Assembly: GCA_016720635.1 (NCBI GenBank)
Contig: JADKKF010000004.1
Span: 1 to 64,000, forward strand
From: Saprospiraceae bacterium
GTDB lineage: Bacteria > Bacteroidota > Bacteroidia > Chitinophagales > Saprospiraceae
Length of the DNA stretch: 64,000 nucleotides
Direction: 5' to 3'
Each line of letters starts with the position of its first letter. The stretch's first letter is position 1. Below are positions 53,201-61,220 of this stretch, piece by piece. The notes beneath the pieces were generated by a model that searched no databases, had not been told where the DNA came from, and worked only from the letters and a program-made list of their open reading frames with translations. Made by a program: the position numbers and the translations under genes.

Positions 53201-54832
53201 ACCACTATCCGCTACCAATTCTATACTCGAACCTGCACATATGGCTGCATTTATTGGCGATATACTCGGTGTCGGAGATAAGCCATTTGTCGCCGTTAAG
53301 CTTCCTACTGCTGTACACTCTCCATCTCCTACCGTCACTCGGTAGGTGCCCCCAGTTGTTATATTGATCGATTGGCTTACGGCTCCTGTACTCCATACAT
53401 ACGTACTGTAACCTGAGCCCGCATCTATCGTCTCGATTTCGCCTGGACACAATACTACTGGGGTTGGCGTTATCACGGGTGGCACCAACGTACTCGCCGT
53501 CACTACTACCTCGCCTGTCGCTTGACAGCCGCCTTGCGTTACCGTTACCGTATAGGTGCCCGCCATATTTACCGTCGTCGTTCTTGAACTCGAGCCCGTA
53601 CTCCATATATACCCACTATAACCTGATCCCGCATCCAACACTACTACACTGCTTGGGCATATCACGGGTGATGCTGGTGTTATACTTGGTGGTGTAACCA
53701 CCGTTTCTATAATTTCTTTGCTCGAGGTTCCCTTACAGCCACTTGCATTCGTTACCGTCACTGTATAAAATCCTGCCGCATTCACTACTATCATATTGCT
53801 CGTACCTCCAGTTGACCACATATACTGGCTGAAGCCTCCTCCTACACTTAAGGTTTGACTTCCTCCTGGACATATCGACGACGGGCCCGTTATATTTACG
53901 CTTACACTCGCTATATTTACTACTTCAACACTGCTCGTTGATACGCATACCCCATCGCTCACGCTCACCGTATAGGTACCTGCCCCACTTACAATATTTG
54001 GATTGCCTACAAATCCATCACTCCACGTATAGGTCGTTCCTCCAGTGCCACTTAGGGTCGCGTTCGATCCTGCACATATACTCAAATTACCTGTAATCGA
54101 AGCAATTAAATTCGTCGATGTATTTACAACGAAACTTGTGCTGCTCGTACAGCCCGATGCCGTCTCCGTCACCGTTACCGTATAAGTGCCTGGACCTACA
54201 TTCAATGGATTTTGCCCACTCAAACCGCCTGTCCATGCATAAGTTACTCCTGTGCTTGGTGTCACGCTGATGGAGCCATTGGTTTGTCCGCACGTCGGTT
54301 GCGTGGCGCTTCCACCTGCTGTTATATTCGTCGAGGCGTTTATCGTAAAGCTTGTGCTGCTCGTACAGCCCGATGCCGTCTCTGTTACTGTTACCGTATA
54401 TGTTCCTGGGCCTACATTCAATGGGTTTTGTCCACTCAAACCGCCTGTCCATGCATAGGTCGCTCCTGTGCTTGGGGTGACGCTAATAGAGCCATTGTTT
54501 TGTCCACACGTCGGTTGCGTGGCGCTTCCACCTGCTGTTATATTCGTCGAGGCGTTTATCGTAAAGCTTGTGCTGCTCGTACAGCCCGATGCCGTCTCTG
54601 TTACTGTTACCGTATAAGTGCCTGGGCCTACGTTCAATGGATTTTGTCCACTCAATCCGCCTGTCCATGCATAAGTTACTCCTGTGCTTGGTGTCACGCT
54701 GATGGAGCCATTGGTTTGTCCACACGTCGGTTGCGTTGCGCTTCCACCTGCTGTGATATTGGTTGATGCGTTTATCGTAAAGCTTGTGCTGCTTGTACAG
54801 CCCGATGCCGTTTCTGTTACTGTTACCGTATA
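47243..54832 (-). CDS. Giant SprB-repeat adhesin-like protein, C-terminal fragment with T9SS type B domain
   Basis: About 2,484 residues from the first internal GTG (54697), with the frame open up to the break at about 54832. It starts with the last 72-residue repeats, then has about ten Cys-containing modules (IC.GSS..L.AGSGYS.Y.WS.G.....V...G.YTVTVT), a long run of SprB repeats (C.....NG.I.V...GG..PY.Y......N.....L..G.Y.VTVTD..GC), and an Ig-like segment (VPDLIELELGDIL). It ends in a roughly 90-residue gliding-motility-associated C-terminal (type B T9SS) domain: VPNVFSPNGDGINDVFRI, LRVFDRWGNMTYEEKD and final VKFTGDVTLTE. The protein would be exported by T9SS and displayed on the surface, as for gliding adhesins. 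No catalytic domain seen. Confidence 0.85.
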   Translation of the reverse strand, partial: YTVTVTETASGCTSSTSFTINASTNITAGGSATQPTCGQTNGSISVTPSTGVTYAWTGGLSGQNPLNVGPGTYTVTVTETASGCTSSTSFTINASTNITAGGSATQPTCGQNNGSISVTPSTGATYAWTGGLSGQNPLNVGPGTYTVTVTETASGCTSSTSFTINASTNITAGGSATQPTCGQTNGSISVTPSTGVTYAWTGGLSGQNPLNVGPGTYTVTVTETASGCTSSTSFVVNTSTNLIASITGNLSICAGSNATLSGTGGTTYTWSDGFVGNPNIVSGAGTYTVSVSDGVCVSTSSVEVVNIASVSVNITGPSSICPGGSQTLSVGGGFSQYMWSTGGTSNMIVVNAAGFYTVTVTNASGCKGTSSKEIIETVVTPPSITPASPVICPSSVVVLDAGSGYSGYIWSTGSSSRTTTVNMAGTYTVTVTQGGCQATGEVVVTASTLVPPVITPTPVVLCPGEIETIDAGSGYSTYVWSTGAVSQSINITTGGTYRVTVGDGECTAVGSLTATNGLSPTPSISPINAAICAGSSIELVADSGYSSYEWSTGDNVDRTTVSMAGFYTVTVTNANGCKGTSSRQVVLSSGLNPSITPGNPRICLGSDVELDAGSGYSTYSWSEGSGSQQITVSIAGFYTVTVTNVSGCSGTTSVEVIQSASLAPVINPAIPSICSGSSVVLDAGNGYDTYEWSVAGQMSQTLTVSMSGTYTVTVTRGGCSGTSSVVVQSVPNPVAGITGDMSICSGQTTQLVATGGSGYDWSEVGNSTNTLTINPTTTTVYTVTVTNNGCKGTTSATVVVRPSIQSTSSLTHTRCGQSNGQINLTVSGGAGGYTYRWNPNLGNLEDPSNLAAGGYALTITDAIGCTFRGSYDITPSESLQITTFPTGTLCNQQNGRLDVFPTNGQGVYTYVLPPYPTNTTGEFLNMTSGNYVLTVTDGLGCRTTTSVVIAPSGVPSVTATSSPTRCGLNNNGQIIIINAGGGLAPYLFDIGDGNGLVPDRQFDFLPSGNYRITVSDANGCTNTQTVQVASSVAMSLNTTSTGTRCDGPTGTIRVQVGGGGTQPYTFDIGIASQGGITANNYTFGTLAAGTYTVTVTDFWGCTAIRQTTVTSPSGLTASTNTTNAQCGRTDGSLQVTTMGGTSPFTYTLQGGTQNGTGLFTNLGSGTYAVTVQDKDGCSFVTTGAVGNASGQTITGVNTSVAKCTSSTGGLSIQVSGGLSPYTYVVTGQTPNSTGVFTNLTAGMYGLTVTDQSGCVAVSTAQINSVNGMSLNSSIINTSCGLNNGQLDVSVIGGMAPYTYAMSGPGVSPPYPGLGSGTYSVTVTDANGCVRELTNLTVGVSTALNGSLSIVSATCGQSNGSISVVSLNGGPNYTYSMGTPQTTGVFNNLGSGSYDITVNDSQGCILVMNGQVNSGSTLTLTSSSSPASCGQNNGSLTLVGQQGQSPYRYFITGREEATGVFNNLGSGTYNVTVQDAQLCSVTGQVVVGVLNGPDVNITNLTQTSCGRNNGSFQVSTISGNGPFRYDIGTGSVTDSSFVNLASGNYTVTITDANGCAITRGVQINGSNNLTQTVGVDSAGCTVPSGVIRISGLNGQSPYTISSTSGVVVGQNISLLSAGSYNFTVTDNLGCSVVGIGVVPQTVAPTATAQADSSSCGMMNGRITVNASGVNGPMQYTIGGALQSTNVFGNLGAGTYGVTVVDGLGCTTSMVTQVYNQNGPNASTTVSASTCNQTNGSITVVVVGGEMPYDFDFGGGSQSNNQTNVGSGNYLITVTDNQGCTTTVGAIVTNIGGPSATAISDSTSCGGINGSITVTATQGTPPYSYSAVPGQNQTNNVFTNLGNGNYIITVTDANGCVTTAQATIASISIVSIVNIIPQDVSITGGNNGSAIVTVGNGRVPYSYVYTGGAGGQGTISSPGSFVIGNLFKGTYTVTVTDSKGCTTSSTFIITEPSCGVRAGVRVTSAISCNGGSNGGLQVTATGGSPSYTYTWSGPTAIGNTSITTSARAGTYIVTVTDNAGCKTIEQVTIGEPGALGDSILWRRMPSCFGSCDGGTEVTGLRGTSPYAYTWSGGQTGNLVSNLCAGVHTVTITDTNGCRLTDTVVILSPIGMTLSCGQVSPAVTIGGIEGVGVVTVQGGVAPYTVTWTGGGSGIQVVAGSYNISGLRGGTYGVVVRDANNCTISCSFIISNAACNLRDSSRIVMNISCAGLSDGTLAAMGTRGVEPYSYRWSTGSVNSVLNNLGAGAYYYTITDAIGCEIRDSLQLVDPASISYGLRIDSITCLRPTGGVTLSSITGGVGPYQYSYPAGQPFRVATNPLRLSGWQAGVHIIQLQDANGCASTDTIILVNVPKVEVNVPDLIELELGDILTIIATVNKPLNEISQWNWTSGVRTFPGYTTTLIDTPQVSGTYRIRVTDINGCVDDDVVNVIVKKKLKIYVPNVFSPNGDGINDVFRIYSEDLKIEKVNYLRVFDRWGNMTYEEKDFTINGTQKGWDGVFQTKLMNPAVFVYDIQVELKDGSTVKFTGDVTLTE

Positions 54833-55412
54833 ATGTTCCTGGGCCTACATTCAATGGATTTTGTCCACTCAAACCGCCTGTCCATGCATACGTCGCTCCT
54901 GTGCTTGGGGTCACGCTGATGGATCCATTCGTTTGTCCGCACGTAGGTTGCGTTGCGCTTCCGCCTGCTGTTATATTCGTCGATGCGTTTATCGTAAAGC
55001 TTGTGCTGCTCGTACAGCCCGATGCCGTCTCTGTAACTGTTACCGTATATGTTCCTGGGCCTACATTCAATGGATTTTGTCCACTCAAACCGCCTGTCCA
55101 TGCATATGTCGCTCCTGTGCTTGGGGTCACGCTGATGGAGCCATTGGTTTGTCCACACGTCGGTTGCGTTGCACTTCCACCTGCTGTTATATTCGTCGAG
55201 GCGTTTATCGTAAAGCTTGTGCTGCTCGTACAGCCCGATGCCGTCTCTGTTACCGTAACCGTATAACTACCTGGACCCACGTTCAATGGATTTTGCCCAC
55301 TCAAGCCGCCTGTCCATGCATACGTCGCTCCCGTGCTTGGTGTCACGCTGATGGAGCCATTGGTTTGTCCACACGTCGGTTGCGTTGCGCTTCCGCCTGC
55401 TGTTATATTCGT
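54133..55412 (-). repeat. 216-bp tandem repeat array (72-residue units)
   Basis: Six near-identical units of 72 residues, each running from ITAGGSATQPTCGQ through SISVTPSTGATYAWTGGL and GPGTYTVTVTETASGC to SFTINASTN. Unit starts on the plus strand recur every 216 bp near 54252, 54468, 54684, 54901, 55117 and 55333; the 54901 unit is offset by one base from an inserted A. High identity suggests recent duplication or homogenisation. Confidence 0.85.
54833..55411 (-). CDS. Giant SprB-repeat protein, middle fragment
   Basis: In this frame three 72-residue repeats (ITAGG ... INASTN) are intact between two breaks. The frame is formally open from 54483 to 55511, but residues before the first ITAGG and after the third GPGT are out-of-frame translation of repeat DNA and do not look like protein. 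It joins the fragments at 47243 and 55515 into one gene. The breaks lie at about 54832 (an inserted A relative to other units, in CCGTATA) and in the 55411-55462 stretch. Confidence 0.6.
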
Positions 55413-55462
55413 ATGGTGGCGGCTGTCGTGCCCCGGTGGGTGCTTGCCTCGCGTCGGCTGGG
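55411..55462. other. Out-of-place GC-rich stretch between two repeat arrays
   Basis: About 50 bases starting ATGGTGGCGGCTGTCGTGCC, of much higher GC than its surroundings, unlike either repeat array and not in the reading frame of either. It lies exactly at the junction of the 216-bp and 201-bp arrays, so a mis-assembly or a collapsed repeat is suspected, though a real insertion cannot be excluded. Confidence 0.5.
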
Positions 55463-55514
55463 ACGCTGTATGGTCGTTAAGGTTATAGTGGATTGAGCGG
55501 AACTCATACAACCG

Positions 55515-58500
55515 TTATTTGTAACCGTTACCGTATATGTACCAGAGGAATGTCACTATATTCACCGCTGACGTTGGACCGTTGTTCCATGCATAGGTTC
55601 CACCGCCACTCGCTGTCAAGGTCGCATTGCCTCCTGTACACATCGTTGTCGCTCCACTGATGGACGCTGTTATGGTCGTTAAGGTTATAGTTGATTGGGC
55701 GGTACTCGTACAGCCGTTATTTGTAACCGTTACCGTATAGGTACCTGGGCCTGTAACTACGTTCACCGCTGTCGTAGGACCGCTATTCCATGCATACGTT
55801 CCACCGCCACTCGCTGTCAAGGTCGCATTGCCTCCTGTACACATCGTTGTCGCTCCGCTGATGGACGCTGTTATGGTCGTTAAGGTTATAGTTGATTGGG
55901 CCGTACTCGTACAGCCGTTATTTGTAACCGTTACCGTATAGGTACCTGGGCCTGTAACTACATTCACAGCTGTTGTTGGACCGCTATTCCATGCATACGT
56001 CCCACCGCCACTCGCTGTCAAGGTCGCATTACCTCCTGTACACATCGTCGTCGCTCCGCTGATGGACGCTGTTATGGTCGTTAAGGTTATTGTGGATTGG
56101 GCCGTACTCGTACAGCCGTTATTTGTAACCGTTACCGTATAGGTACCTGGGCCTGTAACTACGTTCATTGCTGTTGTTGGACCGCTATTCCATGCATACG
56201 TTCCGCCGCCACTTGCTGTCAAGGTCGCATTGCCTCCTGTACACATCGTTGTCGCTCCGCTGATGGACGCTGTTATGGTCGTTAAGGTTATAGTTGATTG
56301 GGCCGTACTCGTACAGCCGTTATTTGTAACCGTTACCGTATAGGTACCTGGGCCTGTAACTACATTCACAGCTGTTGTTGGGCCGCTATTCCATGCATAC
56401 GTTCCACCGCCACTTGCTGTCAAGGTCGCATTACCTCCTGTACACATCGTTGTCGCTCCGCTGATGGACGCTGTTATGGTCGTTAAGGTTATTGTGGATT
56501 GGGCCGTACTCGTACAGCCGTTATTTGTAACCGTTACCGTATAGGTACCTGGGCCTGTAACTACATTCACTGCTGTTGTAGGACCGCTATTCCATGCATA
56601 CGTTCCACCGCCACTCGCTGTCAAGGTCGCATTGCCTCCTGTACACATCGTTGTCGCTCCGCTGATGGACGCTGTTATGGTCGTTAAGGTTATAGTTGAT
56701 TGGGCGGTACTCGTACAGCCGTTATTTGTAACCGTTACCGTATAGGTACCTGGACCTGTAACTACGTTCACCGCTGTCGTAGGGCCGCTATTCCATGCAT
56801 ATGTTCCACCGCCACTTGCTGTCAAGGTCGCATTACCTCCTGTACACATCGTCGTCGCTCCACTGATGGACGCTGTTATGGTCGTTAAGGTTATAGTTGA
56901 TTGGGCCGTACTCGTACAGCCGTTATTTGTAACCGTTACCGTATAGGTACCTGGGCCGGTCACTACATTCACTGCAGTCGTAGGGCCGCTATTCCATGCA
57001 TACGTTCCGCCGCCACTAGCTGTCAAGGTCGCATTACCTCCTGTACACATCGTTGTCGCTCCGCTGATGGACGCTGTTATGGTCGTTAAGGTTATAGTTG
57101 ATTGAGCGGTACTCGTACAGCCGTTATTTGTAACCGTTACCGTATAGGTACCTGGGCCTGTAACTACGTTCACTGCTGACGTAGGGCCGCTATTCCATGC
57201 ATACGTCCCACCGCCACTAGCTGTCAAGGTCGCATTACCTCCTGTACACATCGTTGTCGCTCCGCTGATGGACGCTGTTATGGTCGTTAAAGTTACTGTT
57301 GATTGGGCGGTACTCGTACAACCATTATTTGTAACCGTTACCGTATAGGTACCTGGGCCTGTCACTGCATTCACCGCTGTTGTTGGGCCGCCATTCCATG
57401 CATACGTCCCACCGCCACTTGCTGTCAAGGTCGCATTACCTCCTGTACACATCGTCGTTGCACCACTGATGGACGCTGTTATGGTCGTTAAGGTTATAGT
57501 TGATTGAGCGGTACTCGTACAGCCGTTATTTGTAACCGTTACCGTATAGGTACCTGGGCCTGTCACTACGTTCACCGCTGTCGTAGGGCCGCTATTCCAT
57601 GCATATGTTCCGCCGCCACTAGCTGTCAAGGTCGCATTACCTCCTGTACACATCGTTGTCGCTCCGCTGATGGACGCTGTTATGGTCGTTAAGGTTATTG
57701 TTGATTGGGCGGTACTCGTACAGCCGTTATTTGTAACCGTTACCGTATAGGTACCTGCTGTGGTGATGTTGTTTGCAGAGGTCACTCTTCCATTATTCCA
57801 TAGATAAGTACCTCCACCACTTGCCGTCAGGGTCGTACTACCTCCACTACACATGGTAGTTGCACCGCTTATTGAAGCGGTAGTCACAGCTTGGACAATC
57901 GATACACTTGACGTACTTTTACACCCAACCGCATTAGTTACGGTAACAGTATAAGTTCCAATTGCTGTAATATTGTTGCCAGCGGTACTCCGCCCATTAC
58001 TCCAAGTATAGTTGCCCCCTCCCGTTGCCGTTAAACTGGTAGAACCTCCTAGACAGATGGTCAAATTACCCGAAATACCTGCTACTACAGTATTAGAAGA
58101 AGCAGCTACAATAAAACTGGCAGTCGTACTACATGGCGGAACACTTGATGTTGTTACAGTTACTGTATATGTATTTGCAGCTAAGGCAGAAATATTTTGC
58201 GCAGACGATCCATTTGACCAATTAAAAGTATAAGGTAGTGTCCCACCACCAACTGAAAGATTCACTGCACCATTCGCTAATCCACAAGTGGTAGCTGTGA
58301 CAGTACTATTGATGGTTGGCGTAGCACAAACTATACTGCAATTTAATGAAGCGGTTCCGCCAAAAGTAATATTATAAGTGGGATCAGAAGGAGATGCAAA
58401 TCCATTGACCAATAAATAGTATGTCAAACCTGCAGTAACATTAACTGTACTACTATAATTATTACATCCCAAGGAAACTGGTACAGAAGCTTGAGTACCC

Positions 58501-59282
58501 GTTGGCCCAATTCCGGTAGCTCCATTTCCGTCACAATAATTACATCTCAAGGGTGCCCCTAAATTGCTACAATTATTGGATTGCCAAAGAGCAAAATCAT
58601 AATCATCTTGATTGGCAGAGGGGGCAATATTTAATGTCAGTGTGCCTGAGGTTTGAGGTACAAACCTATACCACCGAGAGTTGTGTTCTCCTCCTCCATA
58701 TGGATTCACGATGGCCTGTGCTGTTAAACATCCTCCATTTGACACACCATTGACACCTCCGCACATAAACTCTTCAAATCCTTCCCCACTGGCATTTGCT
58801 GGATAGGTTCCTCCACCGCATACTGGCGTAGCTGATATACAATCGGTCGATGGACCAGAAGGATAAGGAGCCACTGTTCCAGCACCGCTACAAAGGCTGG
58901 CACCATTATCTACCGTAGACCATGACAAGGTTATATCTCCTGAATTGCTGGCACAAATCTTACGTATGTCCATACATCCATCACAAATGTTTAGTGACAT
59001 ACAGTAACCGACTGGAGTTGATTGATTTATTACAACATATGGCGAAAATCTTGTACAATCATAAATATATATACCTGCATCATTTCCACTACACATACTT
59101 GCAACGAATGTATTTCCTTCAACACAAAGGCGCACCATACCCGGGCCTGCTCCTGATCCTATGGTAGTATATGCCCCACTTGCGCCCATTGCAGAATAAG
59201 TAATTCTACCAGAACAAGCTGCACCAAAAGAGAAATCTGCCAAAAAAATAATAAATGCTATTACTAAACCTATTTGCCTCAT
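55515..59282 (-). CDS. Giant SprB-repeat protein, N-terminal fragment
   Basis: 1,255 residues. Signal peptide 1-20 (...FLADFSFGAAC). A roughly 300-residue Cys-rich N-terminal region includes a PPC-like domain (NSRWYRFVPQTSGTLTLNI ... DDYDFALWQ ... LTYYLLVNGFA), then a SprB repeat (about 330-395), two related modules and an array of eleven 67-residue units (201 bp). The last unit breaks after NIVTF by an extra base near 55550 compared with the other units. ATG at 59282 fits the signal peptide. It begins 38 nt after the stop of the spermidine-synthase-like gene, so the two may be co-transcribed. Confidence 0.85.
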   Translation of the reverse strand: MRQIGLVIAFIIFLADFSFGAACSGRITYSAMGASGAYTTIGSGAGPGMVRLCVEGNTFVASMCSGNDAGIYIYDCTRFSPYVVINQSTPVGYCMSLNICDGCMDIRKICASNSGDITLSWSTVDNGASLCSGAGTVAPYPSGPSTDCISATPVCGGGTYPANASGEGFEEFMCGGVNGVSNGGCLTAQAIVNPYGGGEHNSRWYRFVPQTSGTLTLNIAPSANQDDYDFALWQSNNCSNLGAPLRCNYCDGNGATGIGPTGTQASVPVSLGCNNYSSTVNVTAGLTYYLLVNGFASPSDPTYNITFGGTASLNCSIVCATPTINSTVTATTCGLANGAVNLSVGGGTLPYTFNWSNGSSAQNISALAANTYTVTVTTSSVPPCSTTASFIVAASSNTVVAGISGNLTICLGGSTSLTATGGGNYTWSNGRSTAGNNITAIGTYTVTVTNAVGCKSTSSVSIVQAVTTASISGATTMCSGGSTTLTASGGGTYLWNNGRVTSANNITTAGTYTVTVTNNGCTSTAQSTITLTTITASISGATTMCTGGNATLTASGGGTYAWNSGPTTAVNVVTGPGTYTVTVTNNGCTSTAQSTITLTTITASISGATTMCTGGNATLTASGGGTYAWNGGPTTAVNAVTGPGTYTVTVTNNGCTSTAQSTVTLTTITASISGATTMCTGGNATLTASGGGTYAWNSGPTSAVNVVTGPGTYTVTVTNNGCTSTAQSTITLTTITASISGATTMCTGGNATLTASGGGTYAWNSGPTTAVNVVTGPGTYTVTVTNNGCTSTAQSTITLTTITASISGATTMCTGGNATLTASGGGTYAWNSGPTTAVNVVTGPGTYTVTVTNNGCTSTAQSTITLTTITASISGATTMCTGGNATLTASGGGTYAWNSGPTTAVNVVTGPGTYTVTVTNNGCTSTAQSTITLTTITASISGATTMCTGGNATLTASGGGTYAWNSGPTTAVNVVTGPGTYTVTVTNNGCTSTAQSTITLTTITASISGATTMCTGGNATLTASGGGTYAWNSGPTTAMNVVTGPGTYTVTVTNNGCTSTAQSTITLTTITASISGATTMCTGGNATLTASGGGTYAWNSGPTTAVNVVTGPGTYTVTVTNNGCTSTAQSTITLTTITASISGATTMCTGGNATLTASGGGTYAWNSGPTTAVNVVTGPGTYTVTVTNNGCTSTAQSTITLTTITASISGATTMCTGGNATLTASGGGTYAWNNGPTSAVNIVTFLWYIYGNGYK
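55550..57700 (-). repeat. 201-bp tandem repeat array (67-residue units)
   Basis: Eleven units, each running from TITASISGATTMCTGGNATL through ASGGGTYAWNSGPTTAVNVV and GPGTYTVTVTNNGC to STAQSTITLT. Differences are few: N-S to N-G or N-N, T to S or A, V to M or I, and one T-V-T-L. Near-identity at DNA level points to recent expansion by unequal recombination. Each unit has two Cys, as in the 72-residue repeats. Confidence 0.9.
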
Positions 59283-59320
59283 ACTTTTGTTCGTTTTTTA
59301 AATCGTTCTGTCTAAATTTT

Positions 59321-60916
59321 CTATTTCAAAAAGCTTGTTCTTAATAAATTGCTTCTTTCAAAACTTAAAACCTCCATATCTGGAGTGTCATCATTAAAAG
59401 GGAGGTGATTTGTAAAACTTAAAGTCTGAGTGCTATTTTTATAATTTTTCCTGAGATTTACAGCAAATGGCATCCAAGAACAACATTCATTTAAGGTAGT
59501 TGTATCCTGGTCCATAGCAATTGCTGACTTGCAGCCTAACAATATTTTTTCATGAGCAAAATAATCCAACTCGGTTGTTGGGATACTATTGGGTTTGTAA
59601 AAATCTTTAAAATAAATCGGATTTAAATTCGCAAAGTTCATCCCAGCTAGAACCCTTTTGGTTATCGTCGCTTTTGATTCTTCCAAGAAATCTACCAAAT
59701 TGACAATAACGATTCCATTTTCACTAAGACTTTTCGCTATACTTTGAAATGCTTCTTTAGTAAATAAATGATAAGGTTGCTGTTCTGCATTCGATACGTC
59801 GAGGACTATCAAATCAAATTTTTTATGGCTAGAATTTAGATATCTGCGTCCGTCCTCTTCCAAAAATGAATAAGAACCTGGCGTTACACCAAAATAATTC
59901 TCAGCAATATAATTCATGCGACGATCATTATCCAGTACTGTGATATTTTTATATCCTGCATTCACAAACTCTCTAACTAAAGATCCTCCAGCCATACCAA
60001 TTAACAATATATTCGCATTTTTATCCGTAATGGTTCCAGTAACAATACTAGCTATTGCATGCGTGTACAATAAATATGACACACCGCTCTGAAAGTCAAT
60101 GACCGATTGATTAGTTCTATTTGATTTTAGAACTCGCGATCCATTCGGGTATTCTAAAACTTGAAGAAATCCCAATACATCGTCTGATTGATATAATACC
60201 TTTGAATTTACAGGGGAAGGTAATGGTTTACTAGATATCCCCAATACCGAAAGTAATACAAGCATGAACACTAGGAAGTATAAATTTCCTTTTTTAAATC
60301 CAAGAATTGTCAATAGATAGGCTGGAAAAATAAAACTGGCACATCCAATCATCAATGCGGTCATTTTCGTACCAAAGGTTGGGATTAAGTACAAACCCGT
60401 CAGAAATGTACCCACAAATCCACCTATTGTTGAAATTGTATAAATTCTTCCCGCTGAAGTACCCGCTACAAGTCCTGCTTCATTCATCGCTTGCACCAAA
60501 ATGGGTGATATCAATCCCAGCAAAACTATCGGAATAAAAAGCAATAACAATGAACCAAATATACAGCCAGTAATCATACCCCAGCTAAGCCCAATCGCTC
60601 CAATTTTTGCGCCAATTAATGGACTAACGCAGAGATAACAACTAGCAACCATCAAGGCTATAAAAGCCGTGGGCACTTTCACTTTTCTAAGCACTAATTC
60701 ACTTCCAATAAAATATCCTGTCAAAAGCGATAAAAGCGTTATACCCAAAATAGAGGTTATTACATAGAGGGTCGATCCAAAATATGGTGTAAGAAACCTC
60801 GACCCCAAGAGCTCAACACTCATAAGGAGCAATCCCTCAACAAATGCAAGGATAAAAATATTTCTTTCCCAACTTTTCACTTTCTCCTCAACTTCTTTAT
60901 AAAATAATTTTGACAA
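59321..60916 (-). CDS. Membrane-bound spermidine synthase-like protein
   Basis: 531 residues. About eight membrane segments in residues 15-235, starting with FVEGLLLMSVELLGSRFLTPYFG, the usual start of fused MFS/spermidine-synthase proteins. The SAM-binding domain follows (about 240-510) with NILLIGMAGGSLVREF and VLDNDRRM, then DGRRYLNSSHKKFDLIVLDVSNAEQQP. The D-x-F-D-G amine-binding residues of true spermidine synthases are not obvious, so polyamine synthesis is not claimed. It ends 38 nt before the giant adhesin gene in the same orientation. Confidence 0.8.
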   Translation of the reverse strand: MSKLFYKEVEEKVKSWERNIFILAFVEGLLLMSVELLGSRFLTPYFGSTLYVITSILGITLLSLLTGYFIGSELVLRKVKVPTAFIALMVASCYLCVSPLIGAKIGAIGLSWGMITGCIFGSLLLLFIPIVLLGLISPILVQAMNEAGLVAGTSAGRIYTISTIGGFVGTFLTGLYLIPTFGTKMTALMIGCASFIFPAYLLTILGFKKGNLYFLVFMLVLLSVLGISSKPLPSPVNSKVLYQSDDVLGFLQVLEYPNGSRVLKSNRTNQSVIDFQSGVSYLLYTHAIASIVTGTITDKNANILLIGMAGGSLVREFVNAGYKNITVLDNDRRMNYIAENYFGVTPGSYSFLEEDGRRYLNSSHKKFDLIVLDVSNAEQQPYHLFTKEAFQSIAKSLSENGIVIVNLVDFLEESKATITKRVLAGMNFANLNPIYFKDFYKPNSIPTTELDYFAHEKILLGCKSAIAMDQDTTTLNECCSWMPFAVNLRKNYKNSTQTLSFTNHLPFNDDTPDMEVLSFERSNLLRTSFLK

Positions 60917-61220
60917 TAGTTCCCTTTAAAAATCCAAATCATACTTGAATAAAAAACACGTAATTTAATTAATATACTGAATTATAAATATTTATATATT
61001 TTGTAATATAAATATCCTTTCCTTGGATTGGCGAGCATTAAATGGAATTGAGCGGGAAAATATGACTAATAGTTCAAATTAAATAATTTTTAGTCAATAT
61101 TATTTTCAAAATAATAAAAATTTCTATTATTTAATTGGTTTGCGCTAACGATATAATCTTTCTAATCTTAAGGAGATCCTTTATTTATTCAAAATATAAT
61201 TTGCTACGATTGAACTCAAA
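60917..61220. other. Intergenic region, nothing recognised
   Basis: AT-rich spacer between metG and the membrane spermidine-synthase-like gene, both minus strand. An AAGGA-GA-TCCTT palindrome lies near 61170-61181 but has no T tract. No promoter pair found. Confidence 0.35.

Noticed and set aside
48381..55496. Many antisense frames of 60-210 residues over the giant gene
   Set aside because: Compositionally odd, overlapping the strongly coding minus strand with clear domains.
55695..57692. Series of 62-residue plus-strand frames at 201-bp spacing
   Set aside because: They are antisense translations of the 201-bp repeats, rich in Cys/Arg with no start signals, and appear only because the repeats are identical.
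55550..57700. CRISPR-like regular spacing
   Set aside because: The whole 201-bp unit is repeated and coding; there are no short repeats separated by unique spacers.
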